This document shows, one piece after another, positions 15,292 to 23,047 of a DNA stretch of 23,782 nucleotides; the first letter of the stretch is position 1; every line of letters begins with the position of its first letter. The notes under the pieces were generated by a model, which searched no databases, was not told the DNA's origin, and saw only the letters and a list, made by a program, of their open reading frames with translations. Made by a program: the position numbers and the translations under genes. The stretch covers positions 1 through 23,782 of the forward strand of contig DYNO01000028.1 in assembly GCA_020721025.1 (NCBI GenBank). Reading direction: 5' to 3'. This DNA is from Thiomargarita sp. Lineage in GTDB: Bacteria; Pseudomonadota; Gammaproteobacteria; Beggiatoales; Beggiatoaceae.

Positions 15292-16392
15292 TTATTTCAA
15301 CGCGTCACTGTAAGCATCGTCAGCAATCGCCGTCCATGCGTCGTGTTCCTGCCGAAACTTTTCAAAAGTCTCATACACTCGTTTGAAATCCGCGCTTTTT
15401 TCAGCTTCTTCTGCGAGGGCTTCCTTGGTCAATCGCTTGAGTTCATTCAAAACTTCTTTTGGCAAGGGTAACACGTCCACCTTGTATTTTTCCTTCAATT
15501 CATGCAATGCCTTGATGTTGAGGGCTTCAAATTGGGAATACATCCATTGATTTAAGCTGCGCGCGGCAATTTCGATAATTCTTTGTAAATCGTATGGCAG
15601 AGTTGCCCACGCTTGCGCATTGACAATCAATTCCAATACGGTGCCGGGTTCATGCCAGCCGGGGTAGTAGTAATATTTCGCGGCGCGATATAATCCCAAT
15701 CTTTCATCATGATAGGGTCCAACCCATTCGGTTGCATCAATGGTGCCCCGTTCTAACGCGGTGTAAATTTCGCCTCCTGCCAACAGAACGGGAGTTCCCC
15801 CAGCTTTTGCCAACACCTTGCCGCCCAATCCGGGAATCCGCATTTTTAACCCTTTGAGATCATCAACCGTTTGAATTTTCTTATTAAACCAGCCCGCCAT
15901 CTGCACCCCGCTGTTACCGGCTGGAAAAGGCACTACATTAAACGGTTGATACAATTCCCGCCACAATTCCAACCCGCCGCCACCGTAAAACCACGCATTC
16001 ATTCCTTTTGCCGTCATTCCAAACGGTACCGCCGTCATAAATTGGGCAGCCGGCACTTTTCCCGCCCAATAATACGCCGCGCCATGCCCCATCTGCACCG
16101 TGCCTTGTGAAACCGCATCAAAGGTTTGCAACGCAGGCACCAATTCACCACCGGCATAGACTTGAATTTTCAGCCGTCCGCCGCTCATTGCTTCAATATC
16201 TTTCGCCAGTTGCATCACACCTTCTTGAAAAATTGGGAAATTGGGGGGCCACGTTGTCACCATTTTCCAAGTAAATGTTTTCGCCGGCGGGGTCGCTGCC
16301 TTTGCCTCAGTTGCAGCTTGTTGTTGATTACAGCCGTTGATTATCAAGATACTCCATAAAATGACTGTCCAACGTAAGATTAAATGTGACAT
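15292..16392 (-). CDS. TRAP transporter solute-binding lipoprotein, DctP/TakP type
   Basis: A periplasmic receptor of a sodium-driven TRAP uptake system. It has 366 residues. A signal sequence ends in the lipobox I-N-G-C21, so it is probably lipid-anchored rather than free. The DctP fold shows W-K-M-V-T-T-W-P (42-49), the carboxylate-binding arginine in MRIPGLGG (Arg185), and the G-T-I-D-A-T-E-W-V-G-P-Y block (216-227) followed by Y-Y-Y-Y-P-G-W. That block is as in TakP, which binds 2-oxo acids with a cation, so a 2-oxo acid such as pyruvate is a reasonable guess. The membrane partners DctQ and DctM are not in the window. AAAGGAGA (16397-16404) precedes the ATG. It starts 16 bases after the stop of the PIN-DegT gene, so the two are probably co-transcribed. 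Confidence 0.85.
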   Translation of the reverse strand: MSHLILRWTVILWSILIINGCNQQQAATEAKAATPPAKTFTWKMVTTWPPNFPIFQEGVMQLAKDIEAMSGGRLKIQVYAGGELVPALQTFDAVSQGTVQMGHGAAYYWAGKVPAAQFMTAVPFGMTAKGMNAWFYGGGGLELWRELYQPFNVVPFPAGNSGVQMAGWFNKKIQTVDDLKGLKMRIPGLGGKVLAKAGGTPVLLAGGEIYTALERGTIDATEWVGPYHDERLGLYRAAKYYYYPGWHEPGTVLELIVNAQAWATLPYDLQRIIEIAARSLNQWMYSQFEALNIKALHELKEKYKVDVLPLPKEVLNELKRLTKEALAEEAEKSADFKRVYETFEKFRQEHDAWTAIADDAYSDALK

Positions 16393-16408
16393 GATTTCTC
16401 CTTTATCA

Positions 16409-17926
16409 TCAGTGGTTTATAAGAGCTTCACTCAGACCCTTCATGATTTTATTTTGTACATCTGGGGTTAAATAGGCGTGCATCGGTAAACTTAAGACGT
16501 GTTGTGCGGCATGTTCTGCAACGGGAAAATCGCCTTCGTGGTAGCCAAGTTGTTGAAAAGCTGGCTGTAAATGAATTGGTACGGGATAATAGACAAAGGT
16601 GACAATGCCGCGATGGTGCAAATGTTCTTGTACTGCATCTCGCTGGGTAACTTCGATGGTATATTCAGCGTAAATATTGGAATTTTCTGGAATAATCACC
16701 GGAAGTTTGATCTGATCTTGAAATTTTGCCAATAATTCATCATACGCCCGACTGATTTGTAAACGCCGGGTAACTTCTTGAGAAAAATTCGGGAGTTTGG
16801 TTAATAGCACGCTGGCTTGCAATGTATTTAACCGGCTACTCAATCCGATCAGTCGATGATTATGTTTTTGTACTTGTCCATGTTGACGCAATTGTCGAAT
16901 AATTTCTGCTATCGGAGTCGAATTGGTGAAACACGCGCCCGCCTTGCCACAGGTATTCAAAGTGCGATAGGGGGCAAAACTGGTGTAACTGATGGTGGCT
17001 AAACTGCAAGATGCCCGACCTTTGTATTGCGCGCCAAAACTGTGAGACGCATCTTCAATTACAGAAACACATGACCGACTCGCAATTTGGATAATCGTAT
17101 CAAAATCAGCGCATTGCCCGTAAGTATTGCTCACAACGATGGCTTTTGTTTTTGGATTAATCAATGCAGCCAACTGGTTCGGATCGATATTATAAGTTTT
17201 TGGTTCGATATCAACCAATACCGGTTTTGCCCCAAGCAACATCACCATTTCAGCATTGGCGACGGAGGTAAACGCGGAAATAATCACTTCATCTCCCGCT
17301 TCGACTCCCACCGCAGTCAAGGCAATCAGTAGCGCATCGCCATGATTGGCAACGCAGATACAATTTTTGCTGCCCACTTGTTTCGCTAATTCTATTTCTA
17401 ATTCATCAACTTCTGGTCCGAGGACATATTCGCCATGTTTCAATACAGTCAACAAGGCATTTTCAATGTGAGCTCGTAAATCCAACTGTGGCGTGACTAA
17501 ATCCACAAACGGTAAACTTTCGCTGCCATATTCCGCCAACATGGCATACACAAACTCATGGTCGCCATACTCGACAGATTCATCGGCAGAGGTGAAATTT
17601 TCGTCATGCGTCCAGATGATAGTGTGTCCGGGCAAAATCGCCGCGTCTAAACTGATGAGGGCTTGAATTTTATTCGGATGCGTGGGGGGAATTTTTTCCC
17701 AATGGACAGCCAAAGAACTGAGAAGTTGCGCTTGTTCAAGTAAACTATTGAATGGACGGTGTTGAGTTGGCGTAATTTGGGTGGTCAGCGTTGACAGTAG
17801 GCAACTGGGTATCCAGAAACGAGTGGGCATTTTTTGCAGGCGCGCAAACGAGTATTGAATATCATTTTGGGTCAAACTGAGCAAACTGAGCACAATATCG
17901 CTGTCTAAAACAATATTAAGACGCAA
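16409..17926 (-). CDS. PIN-like domain fused to a DegT/DnrJ/EryC1 aminotransferase homologue with altered active site
   Basis: A 505-residue protein from the chosen start. Residues 1 to about 125 look like a PIN-type nuclease fold: strand L-N-I-V-L-D8-S-D10 at the start and A-L-I-S-L-D-A-A...I-I-W-T-H-D108-E-N-F near the end. The middle acidic residues usual in PIN nucleases are not evident. From about 138 (L-P-F-V-D-L) the rest is a full-length DegT/WecE-type aminotransferase domain with E-Y-V-L-G-P-E-V, D-E-V-I-I-S-A-F-T and I-E-D292-A-S-H-S-F-G-A. The PLP lysine motif, normally S-F-x-P-x-K-x-L, reads S-F-A-P-Y-R321-T-L, and the phosphate-binding S-G-T reads N-H-G (194-196). An ordinary transaminase activity is therefore doubtful; a regulatory or dehydratase-like role is possible. 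I moved the start from TTG 18010 to TTG 17926: AAAGGA (17934-17939) sits seven bases before it, and the upstream codons are part of a palindromic repeat. Confidence 0.75.
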   Translation of the reverse strand: MRLNIVLDSDIVLSLLSLTQNDIQYSFARLQKMPTRFWIPSCLLSTLTTQITPTQHRPFNSLLEQAQLLSSLAVHWEKIPPTHPNKIQALISLDAAILPGHTIIWTHDENFTSADESVEYGDHEFVYAMLAEYGSESLPFVDLVTPQLDLRAHIENALLTVLKHGEYVLGPEVDELEIELAKQVGSKNCICVANHGDALLIALTAVGVEAGDEVIISAFTSVANAEMVMLLGAKPVLVDIEPKTYNIDPNQLAALINPKTKAIVVSNTYGQCADFDTIIQIASRSCVSVIEDASHSFGAQYKGRASCSLATISYTSFAPYRTLNTCGKAGACFTNSTPIAEIIRQLRQHGQVQKHNHRLIGLSSRLNTLQASVLLTKLPNFSQEVTRRLQISRAYDELLAKFQDQIKLPVIIPENSNIYAEYTIEVTQRDAVQEHLHHRGIVTFVYYPVPIHLQPAFQQLGYHEGDFPVAEHAAQHVLSLPMHAYLTPDVQNKIMKGLSEALINH

Positions 17927-17958
17927 GGTCGTGTCCTTTGGTTGTGAACGGAATCTTA

Positions 17959-18082
17959 GAAATCTCCCCGCCCCCTTTAATAAAGTGGGTGAACCGCTTG
18001 ATTTGTTCAATTATTTGAATAGCAAGCGATTCCTATACTTTGTAATGACTCCCCCTTTGTAAAGGGAGCTGGGGGGATTTCA
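17959..18082. repeat. Head-to-head palindromic repeat, family D
   Basis: The left arm GAAATCTCCCCGCCCCCTTT (17959-17978) is matched on the opposite strand by GAAATCCCCCCAGCTCCCTT (18082-18063). Each arm also contains its own hairpin (for example CCCTTT-GT-AAAGGG near 18053-18066), so this is two inverted copies of one unit about 40 bp long. The unit resembles the AAATCCCCC..CCCCTTT..AAAGGGGG repeats scattered in many bacterial genomes. It lies between the propeller gene and the PIN-DegT gene and accounts for the extra N-terminal codons of the longest PIN-DegT frame. Confidence 0.65.
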
Positions 18083-18124
18083 TCGGTTGAGATAAAAAGT
18101 CGAGCATCACGTCAATTTAAGCAA

Positions 18125-18991
18125 TTATTTCAATTCAAATGCTTTTAATTCATTATCCAACATCATCGGAATCAATAGCAAATGTTGTTCGGCTAAATAC
18201 AGATTATCGGCGGAACCTTGTTTTAACTTCATGATTTCCGTCGCTTCACCTTGGGCATCGAAATGAAACAATTTACCGACCATCCAATCGGAGACATAAT
18301 AGCCATCTTTTCCATCAGATTCCACGCCGTCTAAATTACCCACCGGTTTATCTGAACCCAAGGAACTGATTTTTTTGGTTTGATAATCAATCGCTTTCAA
18401 ATAGCCGGGCACTTCGGTGGTAAAACCTTCTTTAATCTTGCCCCAACTGCCAACGATGAGCCGATTTTTTTCTGCCAGTAAACCATTGGGCGCGGTTAAT
18501 TCGGCACTTGACAACCATACTGCAAACTTGCCGTCACAGAGACAGTAAATTTTATCATCAAACATATCAGAAACATAGATATTTTTTTGTGCATCGGCGG
18601 TGACATCGTTGAGGAATTTCGCGCCCTTGGCTTCGTAACGCTGAGTGATTTTCGCCGCAACCACATCAATTTCAACTAAAGCATCAACATCAGAGACATA
18701 CAATTTATCGCCAACGATGACCATTCCTTTGGGAGCGTTGAGGTCTTTCAGCCATTCTTTTTCTAATAACTTTCCGTCTAAAGACACTGTGGCGATGTAA
18801 CCTTTGCCATCTTTTTCTGGCGGATTGCCTTGTACATTCGAGACATACAGCCGATCCCGCGCCGCATCATATACCACTGATTCGGGTTTATCTAAACCTT
18901 GTTGCAACGTCCATTTTAAAGCCGGCGTATCTGCAAAACTGTTGGGGAAAAGTAGGCAGAGCAGACCGAGCGAGAGGATTTGTTTTAGCAT
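18125..18991 (-). CDS. Periplasmic SMP-30/gluconolactonase-like beta-propeller protein
   Basis: A 288-residue protein with a cleavable signal peptide (about 1-20, ending S-F-A before D-T-P). The mature part is a series of propeller blades with recurring L-Y-V-S-(N/D) strands: R-L-Y-V-S-N-V, K-L-Y-V-S-D-V, N-I-Y-V-S-D-M and Y-Y-V-S-D-W. The blade pattern fits the SMP-30/gluconolactonase/LRE superfamily. Asn and Asp residues in F-L-N-D-V, A-P-N-G-L and N-L-D-G-V may line a metal site as in SMP-30, but no catalytic set can be proven by eye. AAAGGA lies about eight bases before the ATG. It is on the same strand as the PIN-DegT gene, but the repeat between them makes joint transcription uncertain. 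The substrate is unknown. Confidence 0.72.
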   Translation of the reverse strand: MLKQILSLGLLCLLFPNSFADTPALKWTLQQGLDKPESVVYDAARDRLYVSNVQGNPPEKDGKGYIATVSLDGKLLEKEWLKDLNAPKGMVIVGDKLYVSDVDALVEIDVVAAKITQRYEAKGAKFLNDVTADAQKNIYVSDMFDDKIYCLCDGKFAVWLSSAELTAPNGLLAEKNRLIVGSWGKIKEGFTTEVPGYLKAIDYQTKKISSLGSDKPVGNLDGVESDGKDGYYVSDWMVGKLFHFDAQGEATEIMKLKQGSADNLYLAEQHLLLIPMMLDNELKAFELK

Positions 18992-19180
18992 GGAAGAGTC
19001 CTTTGATCTTTAATTACAGAGCGTAACATAAAAATTGGGTACTGAGGAAATGAAGCATGAACTGTATGTCACCGCGTTGGCGTTTTTGGCAGCAATCAAC
19101 GGATTTTACTTGAAATAATGGCGTTCTGGCAATCGACCATGACAAAATATGAGATAAAAAAGTGGCAGAGATGAGATGGT

Positions 19181-19588
19181 TCAAATAGGATTTAAATGTT
19201 TGTTGACATCCACCACACCTTGACAACCGCCGGATAATGCTTTGTTCGCCAACGTGTCTAAATCAGTCGTGGGGTAATTCATAATTTTGACGAGCATGGG
19301 TAAATTGACACCGGCAACAATTCGCACTCGATAGGTTTGAATGAGACTGCACGCGATATTACACGGCGTTGCCCCAAATAAGTCGGTTAGCACCAGCACG
19401 CCATCTCCTCTGTCCAAGGAGGCACACACTTCTTCTGCATGATAACAAAAAGTGAGCGGATTACAATCTTGACGAATGGGCAAATTTTTGACGGACATGG
19501 GCAGCGTATTGCCAAACATTTGTTCTAAACTAAACAACAAACTTGCGCCAATATCATCATGAGTGACCAGTAAAACACCCACGCTCAT
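19181..19588 (-). CDS. PTS system EIIA component, mannose family
   Basis: A 135-residue cytoplasmic phosphocarrier of the EIIA-Man fold. The phosphorylated histidine is His10 in V-L-L-V-T-H-D-D-I-G. A segment near V-L-V-L-T-D-L-F-G-A-T-P-C-N, the usual D-x-x-G-(G/A)-(S/T)-P-x-N signature, follows. In proteobacteria this gene normally lies after rapZ and before HPr (ptsH), as part of a regulatory PTS rather than a sugar transporter. Here rapZ is 73 bases upstream, but no HPr gene follows: the 168 bases between this gene and the propeller gene hold nothing recognisable. The ribosome site is weak (GAGA). It is likely co-transcribed with rapZ. Confidence 0.88.
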   Translation of the reverse strand: MSVGVLLVTHDDIGASLLFSLEQMFGNTLPMSVKNLPIRQDCNPLTFCYHAEEVCASLDRGDGVLVLTDLFGATPCNIACSLIQTYRVRIVAGVNLPMLVKIMNYPTTDLDTLANKALSGGCQGVVDVNKHLNPI

Positions 19589-19661
19589 GCTGGTTCTCGC
19601 GGAAAGGTATGAATCAAACAGGCATATCTTCCGAATTCTGACATGCGTTCCATCGTTTATC

Positions 19662-20510
19662 TCAGGGTAATTCTCGATGCCGCACGAGAACGACCGCCCG
19701 TTGTTTGGAAAAAAACTGAGTTAATTGTTCTGCCATAAAGACTGAACGGTGATGTCCCCCCGTGCAACCAATGGTGATGGTTAAATAGCTGCGATTTTCG
19801 GCTTCAAATTGCGGTATCCAGTCCGATAGAAATTTGACTAAATCGGCATACATTTGTTGCACTTTGGGTTGCGCTTGCAAAAAGTGGATGACGGGCTCAT
19901 CGCGCCCGGTGAGATTTCGCAATCCTGCCTCCCAGTGTGGATTGGGTAAACAACGCATATCAAACACAAAATCGGCATCACTCGGCACACCATATTTAAA
20001 TCCAAATGACTCAAAGAGTAGTGAGAGTCCGGGCAGATGTCGCAGTTTGACTCGTAAACGAATCATATCACGTAATTGATGCACATGGGTATGTGTGGTA
20101 TCAATGCGAATGTCAGCGCGACTGGCAACCGGTTCGAGCAATTGACGTTCCCGCATGATGGCTTCCGCCAAGGGAATGTTGGGGGTGGAAAGTGGATGTT
20201 TGCGACGGGTTTCACTGAAGCGTTTGATGAGAATATTGTCATCCGCTTCTAAAAACATGACTTCATACAAAATATGATTATCATGTAATGTCTGCAACAA
20301 GGTAGGCATATCTTGCAACGCCACAGTACGCGCATCAATTCCCACTGCAACACAACGTTCTCCTATCTCCATTTTAGTGGTTTGTTCTGCAAAAGCCGGC
20401 AATAATCCCACCGGTAAATTATCAACACAATACACATCCATGTCTTCTAAGCTATTGAGCGCAATTGTTTTTCCAGCACCTGATAAGCCACTGACGATAA
20501 TGAGTTTCAT
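19662..20510 (-). CDS. rapZ: RNase adapter protein RapZ (YvcJ/YhbJ family P-loop protein)
   Basis: A 282-residue cytoplasmic nucleotide-binding protein. In E. coli RapZ delivers the sRNA GlmZ to RNase E and so adjusts GlmS and cell-wall precursor supply. The Walker A motif is GLSGAGKT (8-15), V-D-N-L-P (29-33) follows, and the C-terminal RNA-binding half contains G-F-K-Y-G-V-P-S-D-A-D (170-180) and I-G-C-T-G-G-H-H-R-S (247-256). Length and motifs match the family throughout. No convincing ribosome site precedes the ATG. The neighbouring EIIA gene downstream is the expected partner. Whether this organism uses a GlmZ-like RNA cannot be told from the window. Confidence 0.95.
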   Translation of the reverse strand: MKLIIVSGLSGAGKTIALNSLEDMDVYCVDNLPVGLLPAFAEQTTKMEIGERCVAVGIDARTVALQDMPTLLQTLHDNHILYEVMFLEADDNILIKRFSETRRKHPLSTPNIPLAEAIMRERQLLEPVASRADIRIDTTHTHVHQLRDMIRLRVKLRHLPGLSLLFESFGFKYGVPSDADFVFDMRCLPNPHWEAGLRNLTGRDEPVIHFLQAQPKVQQMYADLVKFLSDWIPQFEAENRSYLTITIGCTGGHHRSVFMAEQLTQFFSKQRAVVLVRHRELP

Positions 20511-20586
20511 GAGAACGTGTCTTTTTTTGAGGTAATGAGGTCGGGGTCAGTTGCCAGAAATCCTGCTAAATCCATTGGGTCAAAAT

Positions 20587-20600
20587 TTGCAAACATGCAA
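20587..20600 (-). terminator. Small stem-loop after the hydrogenase protease gene
   Basis: Read on the minus strand, TTGCA-TGTT-TGCAA is followed by ATTTT, just past the protease stop. The 5 bp stem makes it weak at best, so read-through into rapZ is plausible. Confidence 0.25.
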
Positions 20601-20602
20601 GT

Positions 20603-21073
20603 TTACTGGATTGATAAAGACTGCGAAACATCTTGTTTTATTTTTTCAATGAGTTGTGGAATGGTTGCAGCTACCGGCTCACTGAAAGGAATCTCCATCT
20701 GGTTCAGTTGTTCCATTCCGATCTCCACTCCATACAGTTTCCAGTGATTCAATTGACCTAATATTTCAGCAAGTTGCAAGATCGTGGCAAGATTCACTCC
20801 ATGACTTGAAAGTCCCTGCTCTGGTAATTCTGTAAGTTCTTGCCAACAATGAAGATAACCGATGGGCATGGTGCCAGAATGCACAGCATCAACCAAAATA
20901 ATTGTTTGCGCATGGTGGAGCAATCCCAATAATTCACTGGCGGGCGAGGCACATTGTAGCAAATCAATAGGAATATTCGCGGGAAATTCATCACGAAGTT
21001 TTTCTACAATGCGCCAACCCAGTTGATCATCGCCATACGCGGAACCAATGCCAATAATACGAAATAGTTGCAT
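20603..21073 (-). CDS. [NiFe] hydrogenase maturation protease (M52 family)
   Basis: A 156-residue endopeptidase that removes the C-terminal extension of a hydrogenase large subunit after nickel insertion, in the cytoplasm. The N-terminus is the family signature I-I-G-I-G-S-A-Y-G-D-D16. Other nickel-contacting residues expected from E. coli HybD (Glu16, Asp62, His93) match Asp16, Asp62 (V-D-A-V) and His91 (S-S-H-G). The size is normal for HupD/HyaD/HycI/HybD-type enzymes; which hydrogenase it serves cannot be decided. It lies 92 bases upstream of rapZ on the same strand, away from any hydrogenase subunit gene. A modest GAGA lies about eight bases before the ATG. Confidence 0.88.
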   Translation of the reverse strand: MQLFRIIGIGSAYGDDQLGWRIVEKLRDEFPANIPIDLLQCASPASELLGLLHHAQTIILVDAVHSGTMPIGYLHCWQELTELPEQGLSSHGVNLATILQLAEILGQLNHWKLYGVEIGMEQLNQMEIPFSEPVAATIPQLIEKIKQDVSQSLSIQ

Positions 21074-21185
21074 TGTTATTTTCTCATGTTAGGTTAACAG
21101 CGGTATAGCAGGATATGAATTTGAATTAAGTCAGTTAGTTATCACAGTGAGCGGAGAACGGCAATGCGAGGTAAATCGTGATGTT

Positions 21186-21257
21186 CTTAGGAATTGTGCA
21201 GTTGAAACGAACTCATTTGATTATTAAGATAATGTCATGCTCGACTTTTTTAATCAT
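21186..21257. repeat. Half copy of family B element
   Basis: CTTAGGAATTGTGCAGTTGA (21186-21205), continuing AAC, matches the left end of the family B copy at 6704. The similarity continues weakly for about 50 bases and is then cut off by the next family B element at 21257. The right end is missing. Confidence 0.5.
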
Positions 21258-21495
21258 AGGAATTACGCAGTTCAAACCTAATTTTCAATTGATTCAAGAA
21301 GTTAATATTTTGATCTATTTTTCAATATTTGGGCAACAAGAGTTCGGACAGTTTTCTACAACTACTTATTAAAATCAACAAGTTATCGTTATTTTGCTCA
21401 TCCGATAACTGATTGATATTAAAATATAATTTTGGAACTGTCCGAACTATTGAGTAAAATCAATTGAATCATATTCTAACTGCGTAACTCTTGAC
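21257..21495. repeat. Family B element, copy 2, split by a family A element
   Basis: In reverse orientation to the copy at 6704-6813. The left part (21257-21330) carries AGGAATTACGCAGTTCAAAC and the shared GATCTATTTTTC stretch. The right part (about 21455-21495) carries TAAAATCAATTGAAT and the end AACTGCGTAACTCT. Between them sits family A copy 2. With that removed, the two parts join in the order seen in the uninterrupted copy. Confidence 0.65.
21341..21454. repeat. MITE-like element, family A, copy 2
   Basis: AGTTCGGACAGTT (21341-21353) and its perfect inverse AACTGTCCGAACT (21436-21448) bound the core. The inner hairpin AGTTAT (21381-21386) with ATAACT (21405-21410) is conserved with the copy at 4187-4310. 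The copies differ by scattered substitutions and a four-base ATTG duplication. This copy lies inside a family B element. Confidence 0.75.
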
Positions 21496-21513
21496 AGATT
21501 TGAACTCTTATCA

Positions 21514-21981
21514 TCACGCTCGATGATAGGGATGATGCTGAATCATTGACCACGCTCGATAAATTTGCTCTGCCACAATAATTCTCACCAAGGGATGCGG
21601 CAAGGTCAGGGCAGATAATGACCAAGATTGTCGCGCCCGCTGCAAACAATTTTCCGCCAAGCCTTCGGGACTGCCTACCAACAATGCCACTTCAGTATAA
21701 TTTTGTTGCCAATGAATGAGTTGCTGCGCCAATTGTTCGGTACTCCACGCATTGCCGCGCCCGTCCAGCGTGACCAGATGATGTTGCGAAATCACATGAC
21801 TTAACATTTGTTCACCTTCTTCACGTTGCAGCCGGGCAATATCGGCATTTTTGGTGCGTTTGCGTAATGGAATTTCGATTAAATTCAAGCGATAAGACGC
21901 GGGCAAGCGTTTGGCGTATTCTTCAAATCCCTCCGTCACCCAAGCGGGCATTTTCTGTCCGACACAAATCAATTTAAACAT
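21514..21981 (-). CDS. rlmH: 23S rRNA (pseudouridine1915-N3)-methyltransferase RlmH
   Basis: A SPOUT-class enzyme that methylates pseudouridine 1915 in helix 69 of 23S rRNA on the 70S ribosome. From M-F-K-L-I-C-V-G the protein is 155 residues, the usual size. It has K-M-P-A-W-V near the start, L-D-G-R-G (72-76), the SAM-binding knot segment L-L-V-G-S-P-E-G (100-107) and the C-terminal R-I-I-V-A-E-Q-I-Y-R-A-W. The open frame extends 55 codons further upstream, but that part is the hemE coding strand in another frame, so I set the start at 21981. The ATG overlaps the hemE stop by eight bases, which implies translational coupling. rsfS, its frequent neighbour, is not here. Confidence 0.94.
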   Translation of the reverse strand: MFKLICVGQKMPAWVTEGFEEYAKRLPASYRLNLIEIPLRKRTKNADIARLQREEGEQMLSHVISQHHLVTLDGRGNAWSTEQLAQQLIHWQQNYTEVALLVGSPEGLAENCLQRARQSWSLSALTLPHPLVRIIVAEQIYRAWSMIQHHPYHRA

Positions 21982-23047
21982 GATACGCACGGCTGAAATC
22001 ATGCACCGCATTGACCAAAACGGCAACGTGTTCTGGGTCAATTTGGGGGTGAATACCATGTCCAAGATTGAAAACATGCCCCGATCCGTGACCAAAACTG
22101 GCAAGAATATCAGCAACTTCAGTACGAATCCGATCTGGCGAAGCATACAATAAACACGGGTCTAAATTCCCTTGTAGCGCGACTTTTTCCCCCACCCGTT
22201 GTCGTGCCACATTGAGCGGTAATTTCCAATCCAAACCGAGCGCGTCACATCCGGTATGGGTCATTTCTGATAACCATTCACTGCCATCTTTAGTGAAAAT
22301 AATGCACGGCACCCGTCGTCCTTCATGCTCACGGGTTAAACCGGCGATAATTTGTTGCATGTAACGCAATGAAAATTCAAGATAATCTCTGGTCGTTAAA
22401 ATACCGCCCCATGTATCAAACAACATCACCGCTTGGGCACCGGCTGCAATTTGAGCATTTAAATAAATCGTGACGGACTGCGCTAATTTGTCGAGCAATT
22501 GGTGCATCAGATGGGGTTGATCAAACATCATGCCCTTGACATAGCGAAAGTTTTTGGTCGCTCCCCCTTCCACCATATAGGTCGCCAAAGTCCACGGACT
22601 GCCAGAAAAACCAATCAGTGGCACTTTACCCGCCAATTCTCGCCGAATTAAACTCACGGCATCCACCACGTAACGCAATTTATCTGTGGGATCAGGAATG
22701 GATAACTTGTCAATATCTGTTTGATGACGCAATGGATATTGAAATGCCGGTCCTTCGCCTTCGGTAAAATACAGCCCCAATCCCATCGCATCTGGAATGG
22801 TTAAAATATCCGAAAATAAAATCGCCGCATCCAAATCAAAACGTGCCAAGGGTTGCAAGGTGACTTCACACGCCAACTCAGGAGTTTTACACAAGGTGAG
22901 GAAATCACCCGCTCGCTCCCGTGTCGCACGATATTCGGGTAAATAACGCCCTGCTTGTCGCATAATCCATACGGGTGTGACATCCACAGGTTGACGGAGT
23001 AGGGCGCGCAGCAAACGATCATTTTTGAGTTCAATCATGGTATTCAT
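21974..23047 (-). CDS. hemE: Uroporphyrinogen decarboxylase
   Basis: Decarboxylates the four acetate side chains of uroporphyrinogen III to give coproporphyrinogen III in heme biosynthesis, without a cofactor, in the cytoplasm. The 357-residue length is typical. The signature P-V-W-I-M-R-Q-A-G-R-Y-L-P-E-Y (25-39) supplies the substrate-binding arginines (Arg30, Arg34). The catalytic aspartate is Asp80 in I-L-F-S-D-I-L-T-I-P, and G-F-S-G-S-P-W-T-L-A is the second signature. There is an in-frame ATG three codons into the gene. Neither start has a clear ribosome site, so the start may be three codons later. rlmH overlaps its end and is probably co-transcribed. Confidence 0.97.
   Translation of the reverse strand: MNTMIELKNDRLLRALLRQPVDVTPVWIMRQAGRYLPEYRATRERAGDFLTLCKTPELACEVTLQPLARFDLDAAILFSDILTIPDAMGLGLYFTEGEGPAFQYPLRHQTDIDKLSIPDPTDKLRYVVDAVSLIRRELAGKVPLIGFSGSPWTLATYMVEGGATKNFRYVKGMMFDQPHLMHQLLDKLAQSVTIYLNAQIAAGAQAVMLFDTWGGILTTRDYLEFSLRYMQQIIAGLTREHEGRRVPCIIFTKDGSEWLSEMTHTGCDALGLDWKLPLNVARQRVGEKVALQGNLDPCLLYASPDRIRTEVADILASFGHGSGHVFNLGHGIHPQIDPEHVAVLVNAVHDFSRAYHV

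Larger units (their letters stand above)
21074..21513. other. Repeat-filled gap between rlmH and the protease gene
   Basis: 440 bases without a real gene. From 21186 onwards it consists almost entirely of family B and family A repeat elements (listed separately). The first 110 bases hold only the leader of the protease gene. Confidence 0.7.

Noticed and set aside
19014..19226. 70-codon minus-strand frame after the EIIA gene, considered as a possible HPr
   Set aside because: It lacks the HPr active-site histidine motif and size, and it overlaps the end of EIIA.
21178..21372. 64-codon open frame between the protease gene and rlmH
   Set aside because: It lies wholly within the family A and B repeat elements and has no ribosome site or recognisable protein.
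21982..22146. N-terminal extension of rlmH
   Set aside because: The extra 55 codons are hemE coding sequence read in another frame; homologues begin at M-F-K-L-like starts.
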